Shown here in pieces: positions 36,277-48,331 of a DNA stretch of 64,000 nt (its first letter is position 1; every line of letters starts with the position of its first letter). The position numbers were made by a program, and so were the translations under genes. Under the pieces are notes generated by a model. The model was given only the letters and a program-made list of their open reading frames with translations, was not told the DNA's origin and made no database searches. The DNA is from Vitellaria paradoxa (Eukaryota > Streptophyta > Magnoliopsida > Ericales > Sapotaceae), in the NCBI GenBank assembly GCA_019916065.1, contig CM034237.1, forward strand, positions 44,276,714-44,340,713. Direction: 5' to 3'.

Positions 36277-39200
36277 ATAATGTGGAAAGGCTTTTGTTTT
36301 GAGTTGTTACGAAAAACATGCTATCGCCGTGCGTTCTCAAAGCTATCTGAACAGTATTCATCATACTATCTTTAGCTGAGCAATTAATTAATATTGTACT
36401 ATATACATGTCAATCTGACTAGGGTTTTAGCTAAAGTTTGAATAATATATTGCTAAACTAATTGTAATATATATACATATATATGTGTATAATGAATTTG
36501 ATTATTAATTAGCTTGCTAGGGTACTCCTTTAATTGCTTGGACCGGCACATCAAGAGGTCTATGGTGTGTCTATATATTTTACACGCACGGGTGGATTAA
36601 TTGTTTGTCAGTTGCCTGCTTTTTGCTCTTTAGCCTCTTTAATTGTCAATTGTTGGGCCATTGCATCATGGTGGGATTTTGATGTGGCCTGCACTAAAAT
36701 GAATTTCTATAAATGTGCCTATCAGAAATATATATATATACACAATGAAATGCTAAAGGAACTAATATCATTTTCTCTTGTAGCTAGGGCCTGCGCTATA
36801 GAGCCTTCATATCTGTGGGATGAAACATAAAGGTTTAATCTTTATAGAATCTATTATTTCTAGTTTTTTTTTTTAATACACAGAATATTACGCATATTTC
36901 AATTAATTCTGAGGCTTTAGAATTTAACAACCAACAATTATATAGAGGTTCAAACTAGTGACTATTAAGAAATAAATCCAAAATTTATTATTTCTAATTC
37001 TTCTTCTTGAGTATGTTAACAAGATTTCAATTTTCAGCCAACTCATAATAAGGTATTAATAGTTAATACTAATCACCCAACATCAGTACTAGACAATAAT
37101 TATATATGTAGCCTTTAAAATCTAAAGTGACCTGGATATATATATATATATATACGTAAATGTATATATTAATCTAGATAAAACCAAAAGTCCCAGCTGA
37201 AGAAATTAAGATGTAGTTTTATGAAGATCATGCCTCTATCCTCTATCTGTCAAATCTAGACATTCTGCTTTGTATACTTCTCTAATCTCATGAGGTCAAT
37301 GTTTTCTACTAATTAACCCATTAGGATCCTTAAAGTGATTGGTAGGGCCCCAGCTTTCCGCTAAATAGCCATTTCCTTTTAAACCTTGTCTTTTTCCTTT
37401 AATTTGTTTAAGCACGGCAAGGCTCTTGGTAAAAATCAGTACGTGATGCGTTTTAATGGCTAAAATATAAAGGAATTTCTATTAGAAAAATTCATTAGAA
37501 TTATGTGCATTGATTTATTTGGTTCGATTCTGCAATGAATTGAAACGGATCAAAACAATTTCGATTTACCAAAAAAAAAAAGGAATTGAACCGGTCGAAT
37601 TAGAGGTGGGTTCAGTATTAACATATTTCCATTATATTAAATATATAGCATAAAAATTGCATAAATTAACCGGATCACACCTCACTTTTTGTATGTATGG
37701 TTTCAGGCTTTCAACCAAAATGATCAGTGCTTATTTGCATTTGTGATTAGGACAGGAAAATATAAAGAAAGGGGGGAGGATCTAATATATATGAGGAGGA
37801 GGAGTAGGTGGCTATATATACAGCTCTTCAGCCAGGGCTATATATTCCTCTTCTTGGTGATCATTAAGATGACACTTTTGTCTTTCACTCTTTCGAATGG
37901 AGGTCCAGCCTCTATCAAGAATATTCAATAAAGAGCAGCAACACGACACTGATCAGGACCCTCACCCCCCCGCTCCCTCGATACAAGCCCCCCCGGCCGT
38001 CTCTCTCCTCTCCATTTCTATCTTTCAACTTCTTTTCATAATGGCATCCACACATACACACACAGACATATAGAGAGAGAGAGAGAGAGAGAGAGAGTAA
38101 TAAATTGTGAGTTGGAAAGCCAGAATGCACGGGGCTCCTCTTTGAGCAAAAGATTGTCATTTTCCATCTGCAACCGTTTTACCCAAAGGTTGCCATGGAG
38201 ATAACAAATGAGATTTCTAATATATATGATTTCACTGTGTTTGGGTAAAGCTTACGATGCAGATAACAAACGTTTCTGTCCAACTAGGAATATCAGTAGT
38301 ATATAATATATATATACACGCGCGCGCACACTCTTTTATCCTTTTATAAATATATTTGAAAAAATCAATATGGTATTGAAATTGTAGACCTTAATTGCTA
38401 ATTAAGATGAGTTATTATTTAAACACATTTGGAACATTTTACGTGTTTAAATAAGAGTAAATAAATTATACTGTATAAATATTTAAATTACGTCACAAGT
38501 TTTGTTTAATATGTGAAATGAAATATTAATTAATTAATAGTTGAAATTTGGTATTAATATTTGTAAAATAAGGGATGCCATTGTGATATCCAAAGGATGT
38601 GGAGTCTCTACGTGTTTAGCTAAATATTTAGGAGAAATCCTTGTAATTTTCTCAAAATAAATAAATAATGTGTCCCAACTTGAAAAGAAAGAAAAAAAAA
38701 AATGCATGATTAAAGAGACAAAATATAAATTTCTCAGGTATGAGATGAGGTGGTACAAATAGGATTCCCTTTTACCTTTTTTTTTTTTTCTTTTTCTTTT
38801 TCTTTTTCACTCTCTTTTTTTTTTTTTTTTTTTCTTCTGAAAATTGATATGGGATGGGGCACACGAAGTATCCTCAGTGGACTTTGAGAGTGGAGGATGC
38901 TGCTGTCTTGCATTCAGCATAAAATCACAGCCCATATCTGTGAACTTTGATATTGAAAATAATCATTCTGGCTTTTGAAACCCTTTAAGCCTAATAAGGG
39001 GCCTATGAACTTTTGCGGTAACCCCACTATCATGGTTTTTTACAAGTTTCAAAAGCTTGAGATTTTTAGGGGATCTCTCTTTCATTTTCATGCATGGCCA
39101 CCTAAAGTTGAAATTCTCCTAGAAAAAAATAAAAGGTAGGGAAAGAGCTGCAATCTGCTTAATCACCCTCCCCACTCCCCCTATTATTAAACCCTCCTAC

Positions 39201-39970
39201 ACTGCATAGGGAGAGCAAAAAGAAAAAAAGTACTTTTGGCTGTTGGTCTTTCTTAGGATTCCTCACTTTGAAGAGCATTTTTTTCTTCAGTAAGTTGAAA
39301 TTATAAAGAGAAAAACAGTGGTGATGATTTTGCGCTAAGCTTGGCTTAGGGCCCCACAGAAATTCATCTTTCTCACACAATTTTTTTTTTTTTTTTTCTG
39401 GGTGTGTTTAAAGTGATCAGGACTTAACGGAGGAAAGGGGAAAAAATAGAAAAAAAAATAAAAAAATAAAATCCCAAAAAAAAAAAGATAGAGAAAAGAG
39501 AAAAGAAACAAAATCTCAAATGCATGTTCTTATTTAAACGGATCTAAAAATTATATAATAAGATTAAAAATATTAATCAATAATTAATATATTAATTTTT
39601 AATTTAATGATTTTTAATTTTTCAAAATTTTATATTTTTTATTCTATTTTCATGCAACTCATAATTTTGCAAATTTAGAAGCCTATCTTAAAAGTATAAA
39701 ATAGCTTATGGGGGACCCCCTGGTTGGCTCTTGCTATAGTATTTATAGGCTTTATTCTCTGATTGGTGTCAGGCTCATGCTTGTTCACGGAGTGTTAACT
39801 TTCTTTTCGTGATTATTACCTTTCAAGCTTTCATTCAATAATAAGTGAATTTGCATGTAACTCTACCCAGCTAATGATCACCGCAAGGGTTAATGGTGGG
39901 AATCAATTGCTGGAACAATCCAAAAGATAATTGATAATTAAATGTCATCTGATAAGATTCATCCAATAAT
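36277..39970. other. Intergenic sequence
   Basis: No gene is supported. Contents: (AT)n runs near 37135-37155, (GA)n at 38072-38097, CG-alternating CGCGCGCGC near 38320, long T runs at 38779-38834 and A-rich runs at 39446-39486. Open frames here are short and lack splice or codon support. Confidence 0.5.
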
Positions 39971-39971
39971 C

Positions 39972-40211
39972 GGTAGAAAAAGGAGCGGCGGACAATGCGC
40001 GAAATGTCAACTTAAGATAACGAAGTTAGAAGTATTGAATTAAAATTTAATAATTTAAATATATTTATTTAACCTTTAAAACACTCTAAATTACAGTATT
40101 ATTAAGTTGACAGAATGCTTGTTGTCAGTCTCCAACCCGACCTGTAGATATACATCACATCACCAGCCCCAATTACCTGGTTTCAACTTTCAAGCCACCC
40201 TGATCAATTAT
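39972..40211. repeat. Duplicated 240-bp segment, copy 1
   Basis: From GGTAGAAAAAGGAG to CACCCTGATCA this segment recurs at 40369-40610 in the same orientation, including GATATACATCACATCA and CAACTTTCAAGCCA. Between them lies 157 bp containing a MITE core copy (near 40280-40310). Divergence is moderate, so the event is not recent. Confidence 0.75.
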
Positions 40212-40368
40212 GGAGCCGTTTGATAAACTAAAAAAAAATAAAAAATAAAAAATACAATAAAAATAAAAATATATGATATAAAGGTGATATGTAAAAAAAT
40301 TTGATTGAAAAAAAATATAAAAATTAATTAAAATTAATAATTTTTGATGAGTTTTAATGTAATCTCAC

Positions 40369-40610
40369 GGTAGAAAAAGGAGAGGCGGACAATACGTGAC
40401 ATGTCAATTTAGGAATAATGAATTTAAAATTATTAAATTAAAATTTAATAATTTAGATATATTTATTTAAACCCTTCAAACACTCTGAAGTACAATATTA
40501 CTAAACTAACAGCATACTTACTGTTAATCTCCAATCCGACCAGTCGATATACATCACATCAGCAGCCCCAATTTCCTGGTTACAACTTTCAAGCCAGCCT
40601 GATCAGTTAT
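40369..40610. repeat. Duplicated 240-bp segment, copy 2
   Basis: Direct-repeat partner of 39972-40211, offset by 397 bp. Copy 2 retains GTCGATATACATCACATCAG and CAACTTTCAAGCCAGCCTG. Confidence 0.75.
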
Positions 40611-40724
40611 ATCCTAGGTGACCCCTTTGTCACGTGCTACATTTATCTCTAGAGGCCAGAAATTTCTAACCTATTATTAGTTATTAAACACCGCCCTAAT
40701 ATCAGTAGAGATGTATTTTCGTTA

Positions 40725-40985
40725 TCCTTCGGGGTGACCGAGGGGAGTTTAAGAGAGACTGATGGGTTCAGTCTTTAAGGTTCTGAGTTTGAATTTTTTT
40801 TCAGTGGAACAGCATTCCGTTTATTGTAGCGGGCTTCTAACAACTCCCTCGGTCGAGCCGGTCAGCTAAGGCTTGCTTGGACTGGTTTACCCTTCGTAGC
40901 CCTTTACCGGCTAAAGTCACAGAGCGTGCCTCGCTCTGAGCGCACCCCTTATAGAGAAGCGGCTACGAACTTCCCCGTACCAGGT
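40725..40985 (+). mobile_element. SINE-like element with exact 15-bp target duplication, no A tail
   Basis: GATGTATTTTCGTTA occurs at 40710-40724 and 40986-41000, an exact 15-bp duplication. The 261-bp body starts TCCTTCGGGGTGACC, carries a weak B-box-like GGTTCTGAGTTTGAA near 40780, and has a GC-rich 3' part ending CCGTACCAG with no poly(A) or poly(T). Head, size and duplication length point to a SINE. The missing simple tail is unusual. Confidence 0.7.
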
Positions 40986-41000
40986 GATGTATTTTCGTTA

Positions 41001-41959
41001 CTCCCATCTGCAATTTGTCCTATTATTCGTCTTCTTTTGTTTAACCATTAATTCCCCAAATTTTGCATGATTTTATTCGCCTGTTGTGATTTAATTATAG
41101 TTGCTCAAGAACACAGTAAATTATTCTACGTGAGAATCTTATAAAAGACTGCCTTGAGATGTTAGAATCATAATAGGATTTTCAATAGCGGTTATTTGAT
41201 ATAATTTCTTCTAAAATATGATTCTTGATTTATTAATGCTCAACATATAATTTATTGTCATTTGAATTAAAGTGCCAAATTAATGAATTCTATTAAATTT
41301 AATTAAATTTGTACTTCACATCTTGAAGGCTCCTATATAAGTATGTAAAATATATATATATATATTATTTTATTTTAGCATAAAACGGGTAAACATAAAT
41401 TTTTTTATCTTTTTTTTTTTTTGTGATTTTTTTAACTACTTTTGACACACAAAAAGTAAAAATTTAGTTAAATTTATCAGATTTTATTAATTTTACACTT
41501 TAATCTAAATTATTAAAAAGTTATACTTTTGACTTTTAAATCAAAAGAATCGTGCATTTATTTAATCAAAATTTAAAGAGTTGAAATATTAATGATATTT
41601 ATTGGTTATTAATTAATAACCAAACTAACTCACAGTTTTTATTTTTATACATACAATGAGACCTTCTTAGTGTTTTTTTTTGGGGGGGGGGGAGATGGTT
41701 CTAATTGGCAAAATGGTCCAAATCTTCATGACACATCTCATCAACTAGAAACAAATTAAAGGGCTGAAAACATAAACAAATTATAGAATTGTAATATTTT
41801 AAATAATACAGCTAATCGTTTGTGGGTACCAAAGGTATCAAAAAAGCTATGCGCGATCAAATAAGCAAGTCCTAATATATCAATGTCTATGTCCTAGCTG
41901 TCTAGCGCAAGTTTGCAACCCCATAAATCTATCAAATCGAAGTGGTCCTAAACCGTCCA
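41001..41959. other. Intergenic sequence
   Basis: AT-rich, with homopolymer runs near 41412 and 41673-41692. No gene is seen. Confidence 0.5.
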
Positions 41960-42118
41960 TCAAGGATTTACCCAAGCTTGTACTCCAAAAGCTGCTATTG
42001 GAAACCAGTCCAAGAGTAAGGAGTGAAAATTGTACCGACCAGTGTTTTGTTGCAACCTTGTTAGGATTTCTTCCTGGTGGCCCACTAATTGATGGAGTAG
42101 TCTCATCTGAAGCTGTAC
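41960..42118 (-). pseudogene. Isolated exon-like fragment, family unknown
   Basis: On the minus strand an acceptor CATACAG (complement of 42119-42125) opens a 52-codon frame ending in TGA at 41960. It encodes a helical Gln/Leu-rich part (LLHQLVGHQEEILTRLQ) followed by a hydrophobic stretch (SLLLDWFPIAAFGVQAW), which could be a coiled coil plus membrane anchor. No partner exon is found upstream; the sequence at 42126-42300 is (AT)n-rich and MITE. It may be the last exon of a gene with a distant start or a captured gene piece. Confidence 0.35.
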
Positions 42119-42290
42119 CTGTATGTATCTGAGATACATATACATATACATATATATATATATATATATATAAATCCATATGTATTTGCGCGCGTGCATA
42201 TGTACACGTACATGTGATGAATGATTCACGCATCCATAGCATGCATGAGTGTCTTAAGTCTCTCATTCTTATACATGTTACTATGTTGGT

Positions 42291-42420
42291 GGTGTTTGAT
42301 TTATTAAAAAATAAAAATAAGATTTGATATAAAAATGATACGTAGTGAAATTTAATTAAAAAATAAAAAATTTTGATAAATATTAATTTTTTTTTATATT
42401 TTTTAAAAATCTAAACACCA
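42291..42420. mobile_element. Small MITE of the recurrent core family
   Basis: It starts GGTGTTTGATTTATTAA and ends AAAAATCTAAACACCA, inverted to each other. The core GATACGTAGTGAAATTTAAT lies near 42336-42355. Non-coding. Confidence 0.7.
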
Positions 42421-43310
42421 TCGTAAATATATATAAATATGTGCAAAAACAATATTTAGGCTTGGAAAAACTTCATTCCTAGGGCTTTCCCTATGTTTTA
42501 GTGCCGTGGCTTTTCTATGAAAATAATCCCATATAACTAGAATAAAGTAATCTTATGTCCCCTAAATGATATACTTATAAAAAATAATAATACTAATTAA
42601 ATAATGTGAAATTCACGTAAATAATTATACATTAATGTGAATAGATACGATTACAAATTTAACCCGATCGTCGTTCAAGAGTATTCGAGTCAATGAACGT
42701 CAGAGCCCATTTTCCTTTAATTAATTTTTGAAATCCAAAAATTAACCGACTAAATAAATACTCTAATAACTAAGAAAAGACTTGAATTAATGCCTAATGA
42801 AAAATAAATTCAAAATTTTACTAATTAAACTACCCTCGAGATTATTACCTCTCCATTCTATTAAACACTTTCTTATGTTACTTTTTACGGCAAAATTACT
42901 AGAGTAGCATTTTCCCCACCATGAAAATCCCATCCCGTCCGCTTCAACTCATGTACACATCTGTTGTGGAGGGAGCCTAGCCAGCTTATGTACATACATA
43001 AACATATATGGACTGATACAGAGCTATAATGGAAGATGGTCAAGAACGGTGGATATTAAGCTGAGAGCGGGGGAGACAAGGGACCTGGGTGAGAGTAGAG
43101 AAATGGGTCAGTCATGAGAGGTGACTGGCTGAGTCTTATTCATTGAAACGAACCAACCTTTATTGATAGGAGTGGAGGGGGGCCAATTAGTAGTCATCCT
43201 CTTCGCTGCACCTCACAAAATTCCACTGCTGTTCTTTAAAGTTCTTCTACATGGTAATGAAAACAAACCGCAATGCTACAAAAGTCCTCATTGTCATTCA
43301 CGTGCTTGAC

Positions 43311-43343
<33 letters not shown>

Positions 43344-43976
43344 TTAAAGAGATTTATATATAAAAATTGTATATTAATTGATGTATCCAAATACAACAAG
43401 CGCAAAAGAAAAAGGCCCCAAAGACCCTTTTGTGTGGTTAGGCCAAATTTAGGCCACTGAAAAGGGAAAAAGAAAAATAAATAAATAAAAAATCACACGT
43501 GTAACCATTACACTGGTGAGAAACACTCAGAAAAATAGTCCAGTATGTTAGGACAAGTAAAGGAAAATTCCCCCAAAAAAGAGAAAAAAAAAAATCACAC
43601 CCAAGTGTGGAACACACTAGCAGCATGTACATACACATACCACTCCGGGAGTAGCATATTTTGTGGAGCTATGTCTTATTATTCTTCATTGCCCTCCTTT
43701 CCTTGATGAGGAAAGGAAATGAAGCAAAATTATAGTGGCCTAGCTAAGATGAGAAGCTTGACTTTTATTTCCCATGAACAGCTCAAATTTCAAAGTTCCA
43801 ATTTCTTTATTTTTGCCAACCCTCCATTGATTTCTCTGCCCTTTCAACCCTTCAACCACCTGCCAAGGTCCCATCATCCTCTTCTCTTTCATTCAATAAT
43901 CAATGCTGTCTTTGAAATTTTCAGTCACTCCCACTGCTTTCACACTCCATAACTCCAGAGGAAACATTAAACAATC

Positions 43977-44024
<48 letters not shown>

Positions 44025-44299
44025 AAAATTATTATATGTACCAAATCCATTCCCCTCCTTGGGAATCTGCAAAGCCAGTAATGAATGGCATTTGCCCATT
44101 AGAAGAAAAAAAGAAATAAATTAAGAAATCTCCGAACTCCCATACATACAGATGGTATATACTAATTATCTACGCCACCCCACGTCAATATTTTTTTCTC
44201 CCCCACCTTAGAACCCTCCAAAAATATTGAGGATTCTAGACAGGCTGGACCCCCATTTTCTTTTATTTTCTGTTGTTTTCTCCTTTTTCCCTTTCCCCC
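42421..44299. other. Downstream flank of the cyclin gene
   Basis: A less AT-rich, apparently low-copy stretch at about 42890-43250 has no recognisable coding sequence. (GA)n at 43315-43342 and (CT)n at 43981-44013 follow. The last 150-200 bp before 44300 are probably the 3' UTR of the cyclin gene (minus strand). Confidence 0.45.
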
Positions 44300-47200
44300 T
44301 CAACCAGAGATCCCCTTGTCATCATCTACCCACAAGCTGTTATTTAATTTTCTCCTTTTATGGGATGATGACGATGAAGAAAAAGAAGATGAGGATGATG
44401 AATCACCCGACCCGATTGTGGCCCGAGTCATCACTCGGAGATGGGGTAGGACTTTTGGAGCCTTCCTTCGGCCATTATCGACCGCAATTTCTTGCATCGA
44501 CTGGTAGCAACTGATGATTTTCTCCTGCAAAAATGGATATTTTTCAAATTGGTACTTTTTATATTATTTTTTGTTAAATTCGTATGCCAAATCTTAATAT
44601 CATCATAATTTACTGTACATCCTTACTTTGCTAAGTCCTTCACACCATGACTCGGCATGGGCAGGATTAACAAGCGAGAAGTTTGGAAGATCATGGGCTG
44701 CACAAAGAATGGCTGCAGCAGCGATGCATGATGGCCAGTACTCTAGAAAACTAGCCTCTGTTCAATCACCGTTAAACATTTTAGTAGCATGTTAAGAATG
44801 ACTTCTCTATATATCTTGGTTCTTAAAAAAGTACAATATTGTAAAGTTGCTATGTAACAGTTTAAAAGAATTTTTACGTAATAATCTGTTATACTTTATT
44901 TTTCTTATAGAAGTTCATAAAATTCTATATAAAACTTCAATTTTTTTGTTTTTTACACTTTATTCGAATTTCCAGACTGCAAATATCTCAGTACAGTCAT
45001 GTATTACCTTGGATATTAGAGAGGATAATTTGGGTAGCCCTTGAAATCAGAAAGCCAGCAAAAGCTCCCGTTGGATCGAGCTTGTATGCAAAGTAGCCGA
45101 TGAAACTGAATGGCGTAATGGACCTTAGCCTCCAATCCAGAACAGTGAGTACAAGAAGCTCCATTCTCTTGATTGTTCTTGGCTCAAATATGAATTTTGC
45201 TCCTTCCACCTGCAGAAACATGTTCCAAAAGTATTCATTAATTATAATGCTCATACGTCATAAGCTTGACTGAATTACCAACCATTTCTTTACATATATT
45301 AGGAAGCAGCATATAATGAAATTACCTGAAGATCTAGGAGAGAAGGAACCAGAGGTTCCTCCATTTTGGCAGCTAATGACAAGCAAGCAACAGATAAGAG
45401 TTGCCATGGCCACCCATTTGTTTGCTGAAAGGAAAGTTGGGGAAAAAAAAAAAAGAATTACATTTTTTAAATAAAGAGACTAACACTAGTAGTTGTAGTA
45501 CCATAAGAGCCAAATCCGTCTAGAACCATACCTAATACAACATTATTTATTACAAGCTTCCATTATTGACTTTTTTGTCATTCTCTTTTATTTATAAGTT
45601 GATAATTTAAAAGGTCAAGTAAATGAGTACAAGTGGTGAGATATTAATAGCAGAATACAGTATTCAAGTCTCCCATCTAGGATGTTTGATTATAAAAAAA
45701 ATGAGATAAAAAATATAATAAAAATAAAAAAATGTGACGTAGGGAAAATTTTTTTATTAAAAAAAATAAAAAAAATAATTAAAATTAATAAATTTTGATA
45801 ATTTTTTGTGGTAGTATCCTGGAAAAGAATATTGAAATCTATTAAGGCAATAAAGTGTGTATAATGCTATGATCACCAAGTACAAAACACCAAATGATTA
45901 ACTAATTAATTTTACTTTGGTAAGTACGTTGTGCATCAAATTTCATGGCAAATTGGCAAGAAGATACATATATTTTTATTAAAAAAAAAAGGTTATTGTA
46001 CTAGACTATTTTTGTCCACAAGCTTTCGTGAAGACGTGGGAGTAACAATGTTACAATTAAGAAACTATTTAGTGGGCTATTATCATAAAAGTAATATTGT
46101 ACAACAAGAAACTATTAAATAAAAGAAATTTATTGAGGTAATTTGGCACATATGCGAGAACATCTTTCCAAAACAAAAGCCCATTAACACCGTTTGGAGC
46201 TCTAAAATATTTAAAAAAAAATCTTAAAATTTTCTTAATATTTTTCAATTAAATTTTATTATATATCACTTTTATACTAATTTTTAATTTATATTTGAAT
46301 TTTTCAAAACTCTAAACATAAAAAAAAATATTATACTAAAAATATTAATTATTCTAATAGTATTTTGTAATTATATATATTATAAAATAATATTTTTTTA
46401 GGATGAGAATATTTGTATTTCTCTTATAGTTTCTGCTACTTTACATTATTTTTTTTTTCATTTAGTAAATTTTAAATATGGTGAATTGAAAAAGCTAATA
46501 AGATAGTGTAAATATTTTCAATCTTTTCTTAGAGGCTATTTGAACTACAAAAACAATATCAAAAGTTACCAAATATTATAAAAAATTATCAACTTTTTTA
46601 ACTTCTTCTAATCAAATTTTGCCACATATTACTTTTAAATCTTTTTATATTTTTTTCATCCAAACAGCCCTTATTATAGAGTAATAGATTAATAAAGTAA
46701 TAAAAGTGTCATACCTGCCTAGTAAAAGGCGTCTTGTAATTTTTTTATTTTTTATATTAAAAAATATTAATTATTGTGAGAGAGAATGAGATATGAAAAG
46801 TTAAAACATTTTACATTTTTCGTTGTAAAAAAACATAACTGAAAAAAAAAAAGAAAAAAATAAATTATAGTTTGGATTTTGGATATTTTTAGTACACTTG
46901 ACCAAAAGTTTATTACCGGCAGGCGGCGAGAGTAGAGGAAACGATCGAAGTAGTTGACGGAGAGATATGCAGTTAACGGCTGGAATCCATAGTAAGCTTG
47001 CACCTGCAGAAAAGCAAAACACTTTTAGTGTCTGTCACCGTCATGAAACTTTAGCTAGTTTGGAGGCACTAGATATGCCAAAGAATCTATTGAGTGGGCT
47101 GCCAGTATCTGATGCATCACCGACGATCGGACGGTTCGGAAGTATCGTCCTCGCACACAGCCCCGATTTCAAAAGCCGTCGCATGCTAAAATGAGCCGGT

Positions 47201-47767
47201 GTGCTTTTTGCACTTGCTTACTGTGCCGCACGCACGCCGGCCGATGTTAGCATAATCAGCTAATGCTAAAATGCGCACCGAAGCATCGGTGTTAGCATCT
47301 TTCCATATTCAACGACCTGATATGTATATACGTCTGTATACATAATACAGGATACATCATCAGCTCATGTTAACCAACAGCGCACTATAGCAGCTTAAAC
47401 AAAATCATGTCGCGGATCCGGAGGCATAGTAGTAATATCAGGGACTTATACAGCCCTATAGATCCTGCGCAGGTTAGAGAACAGCGATGAAGAAGACAAT
47501 CAGAGCCGAGAGTATTGATACCTTGAGAATCCAAGCAACGGATTCTTCGCGAGCCGACGCATCTAACGACTGAGACTGAAACCTCTCGACATAGTCGATT
47601 CCGGGCACGTGGTTCCTCTCGTCTTCAATGAATCCGGCAATCGATTCCTCGGTGTCGGCCGGAGAGTCAAGGTCAGACGACGAGCATTCCGGAAGGTCCC
47701 CCAACAGGACTCCGGAATCCTCGCCGCAGAGTAGGTCGGAGAAGCAGTCGGAGCACGAGACTGACAT
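44300..47767 (-). CDS. CYCD1;1: D-type cyclin, CYCD1 class (6 exons)
   Basis: Regulatory subunit of CDKA that drives G1-to-S entry by directing phosphorylation of the retinoblastoma-related protein. On the minus strand exons 47767-47522, 47003-46917, 45424-45326, 45209-45008, 44757-44627 and 44524-44300 join through GT-AG introns to 329 aa (Arabidopsis CYCD1;1 is of similar length). The LxCxE motif for binding the retinoblastoma-related protein is LLCGE at residues 12-16. The cyclin box starts [10 protein letters not shown] (K82) and includes [26 protein letters not shown] (E133-E134) and [16 protein letters not shown]. The C-terminal cyclin fold contains ASFLEYWPS and the tail has a serine run followed by [22 protein letters not shown] and KRRKL identify the CYCD1 class. 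No break is seen. Confidence 0.95.
46533..46670. mobile_element. MITE of the recurrent core family in cyclin intron 2
   Basis: It starts AGGCTATTTGAACTAC and ends ATCCAAACAGCCC. The core is in reverse orientation (CTAATCAAATTTTGCCACAT). A second core-bearing relative lies just beside it at about 46185-46325 (CCGTTTGGAGCTCT to AAAACTCTAAACAT). Both sit in intron 2 (45425-46916). Confidence 0.6.
47040..47510. other. Cyclin intron 1 stretch with foreign base composition
   Basis: Almost all of intron 1 (47004-47521) is near-balanced in GC and rich in CG steps (ACGATCGGACGG, GCACGCACGCCGGCC), unlike every other intron in the window. It has short related words such as GATGTTAGCA, GCTAAAATG and GGTGTTAGCATC in both orientations. 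No ORF of note, no RNA family or element recognised. Confidence 0.5.
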
Positions 47768-47934
47768 GACCGCAGGCTGTGCCTCATACTGTTATCATCA
47801 TCGTTGTGAACGCGCTGAAACGCTCCGCAAAACTCGCCGGAAACTGGCCGGAAATTATACCGGAATAGCTGGGGTTGAGATCGGTGAGAGAGGTTTGTTT
47901 GGGTTTTAGATTGAAGAAGATTGTCTCTGTTCCT

Positions 47935-47951
47935 TGGGATATATAAATAAC
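47935..47951 (-). promoter_or_regulatory. Candidate TATA box of the cyclin gene
   Basis: On the minus strand TATTTATATATCC lies about 170 bp before the ATG at 47767, followed by less AT-rich leader sequence. The position suits a transcription start near 47910 and a leader of roughly 140 bp. This is inference from motif and distance only. Confidence 0.4.
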
Positions 47952-48331
47952 TTAAGAGTTGAAAAATATTCCTTCTTTTATCTTATTTTCATTTTTCATA
48001 AATTTAAAATATGGAAACTTCATTTTCCAAGGAATTGCAATTCCTTTTATGGGGAGAAGTGTTTCAGCTTCCGTAAATCATAATCCTAAAACAATAAGTT
48101 CAGTCCAATTGGATGATATGAGAGCAATACCATTATTAAATACGGAATAAATTTTTTATGAATTTTCTGATTTTATTTTTATTTTTTTGTCACTGTCAAC
48201 TTTGACATTAATTCATTGTCGTATTTGGAAAGTGTTTGCTGTGTTAAAAAAATATTTAAAAAATTTAAATTTTAATCCATTTATTTAATCATTTTTTAAT
48301 TTAAAATATCTGAACTAATTCGTACTTACTG
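47952..48331. other. Upstream flank of the cyclin gene
   Basis: AT-rich sequence. A 63-codon plus frame at 47959-48150 has no recognisable content and no splice support. Nothing else is seen. Confidence 0.4.

Noticed and set aside
43310..43345. Possible miR156-like word near GACAGAGAGAGAAAGAGAG
   Set aside because: It is part of a (GA)n microsatellite and no complementary arm is seen nearby.
47628..47909. 93-codon plus frame over cyclin exon 1 and leader
   Set aside because: It is the opposite strand of the well-supported first exon of the D1 cyclin.
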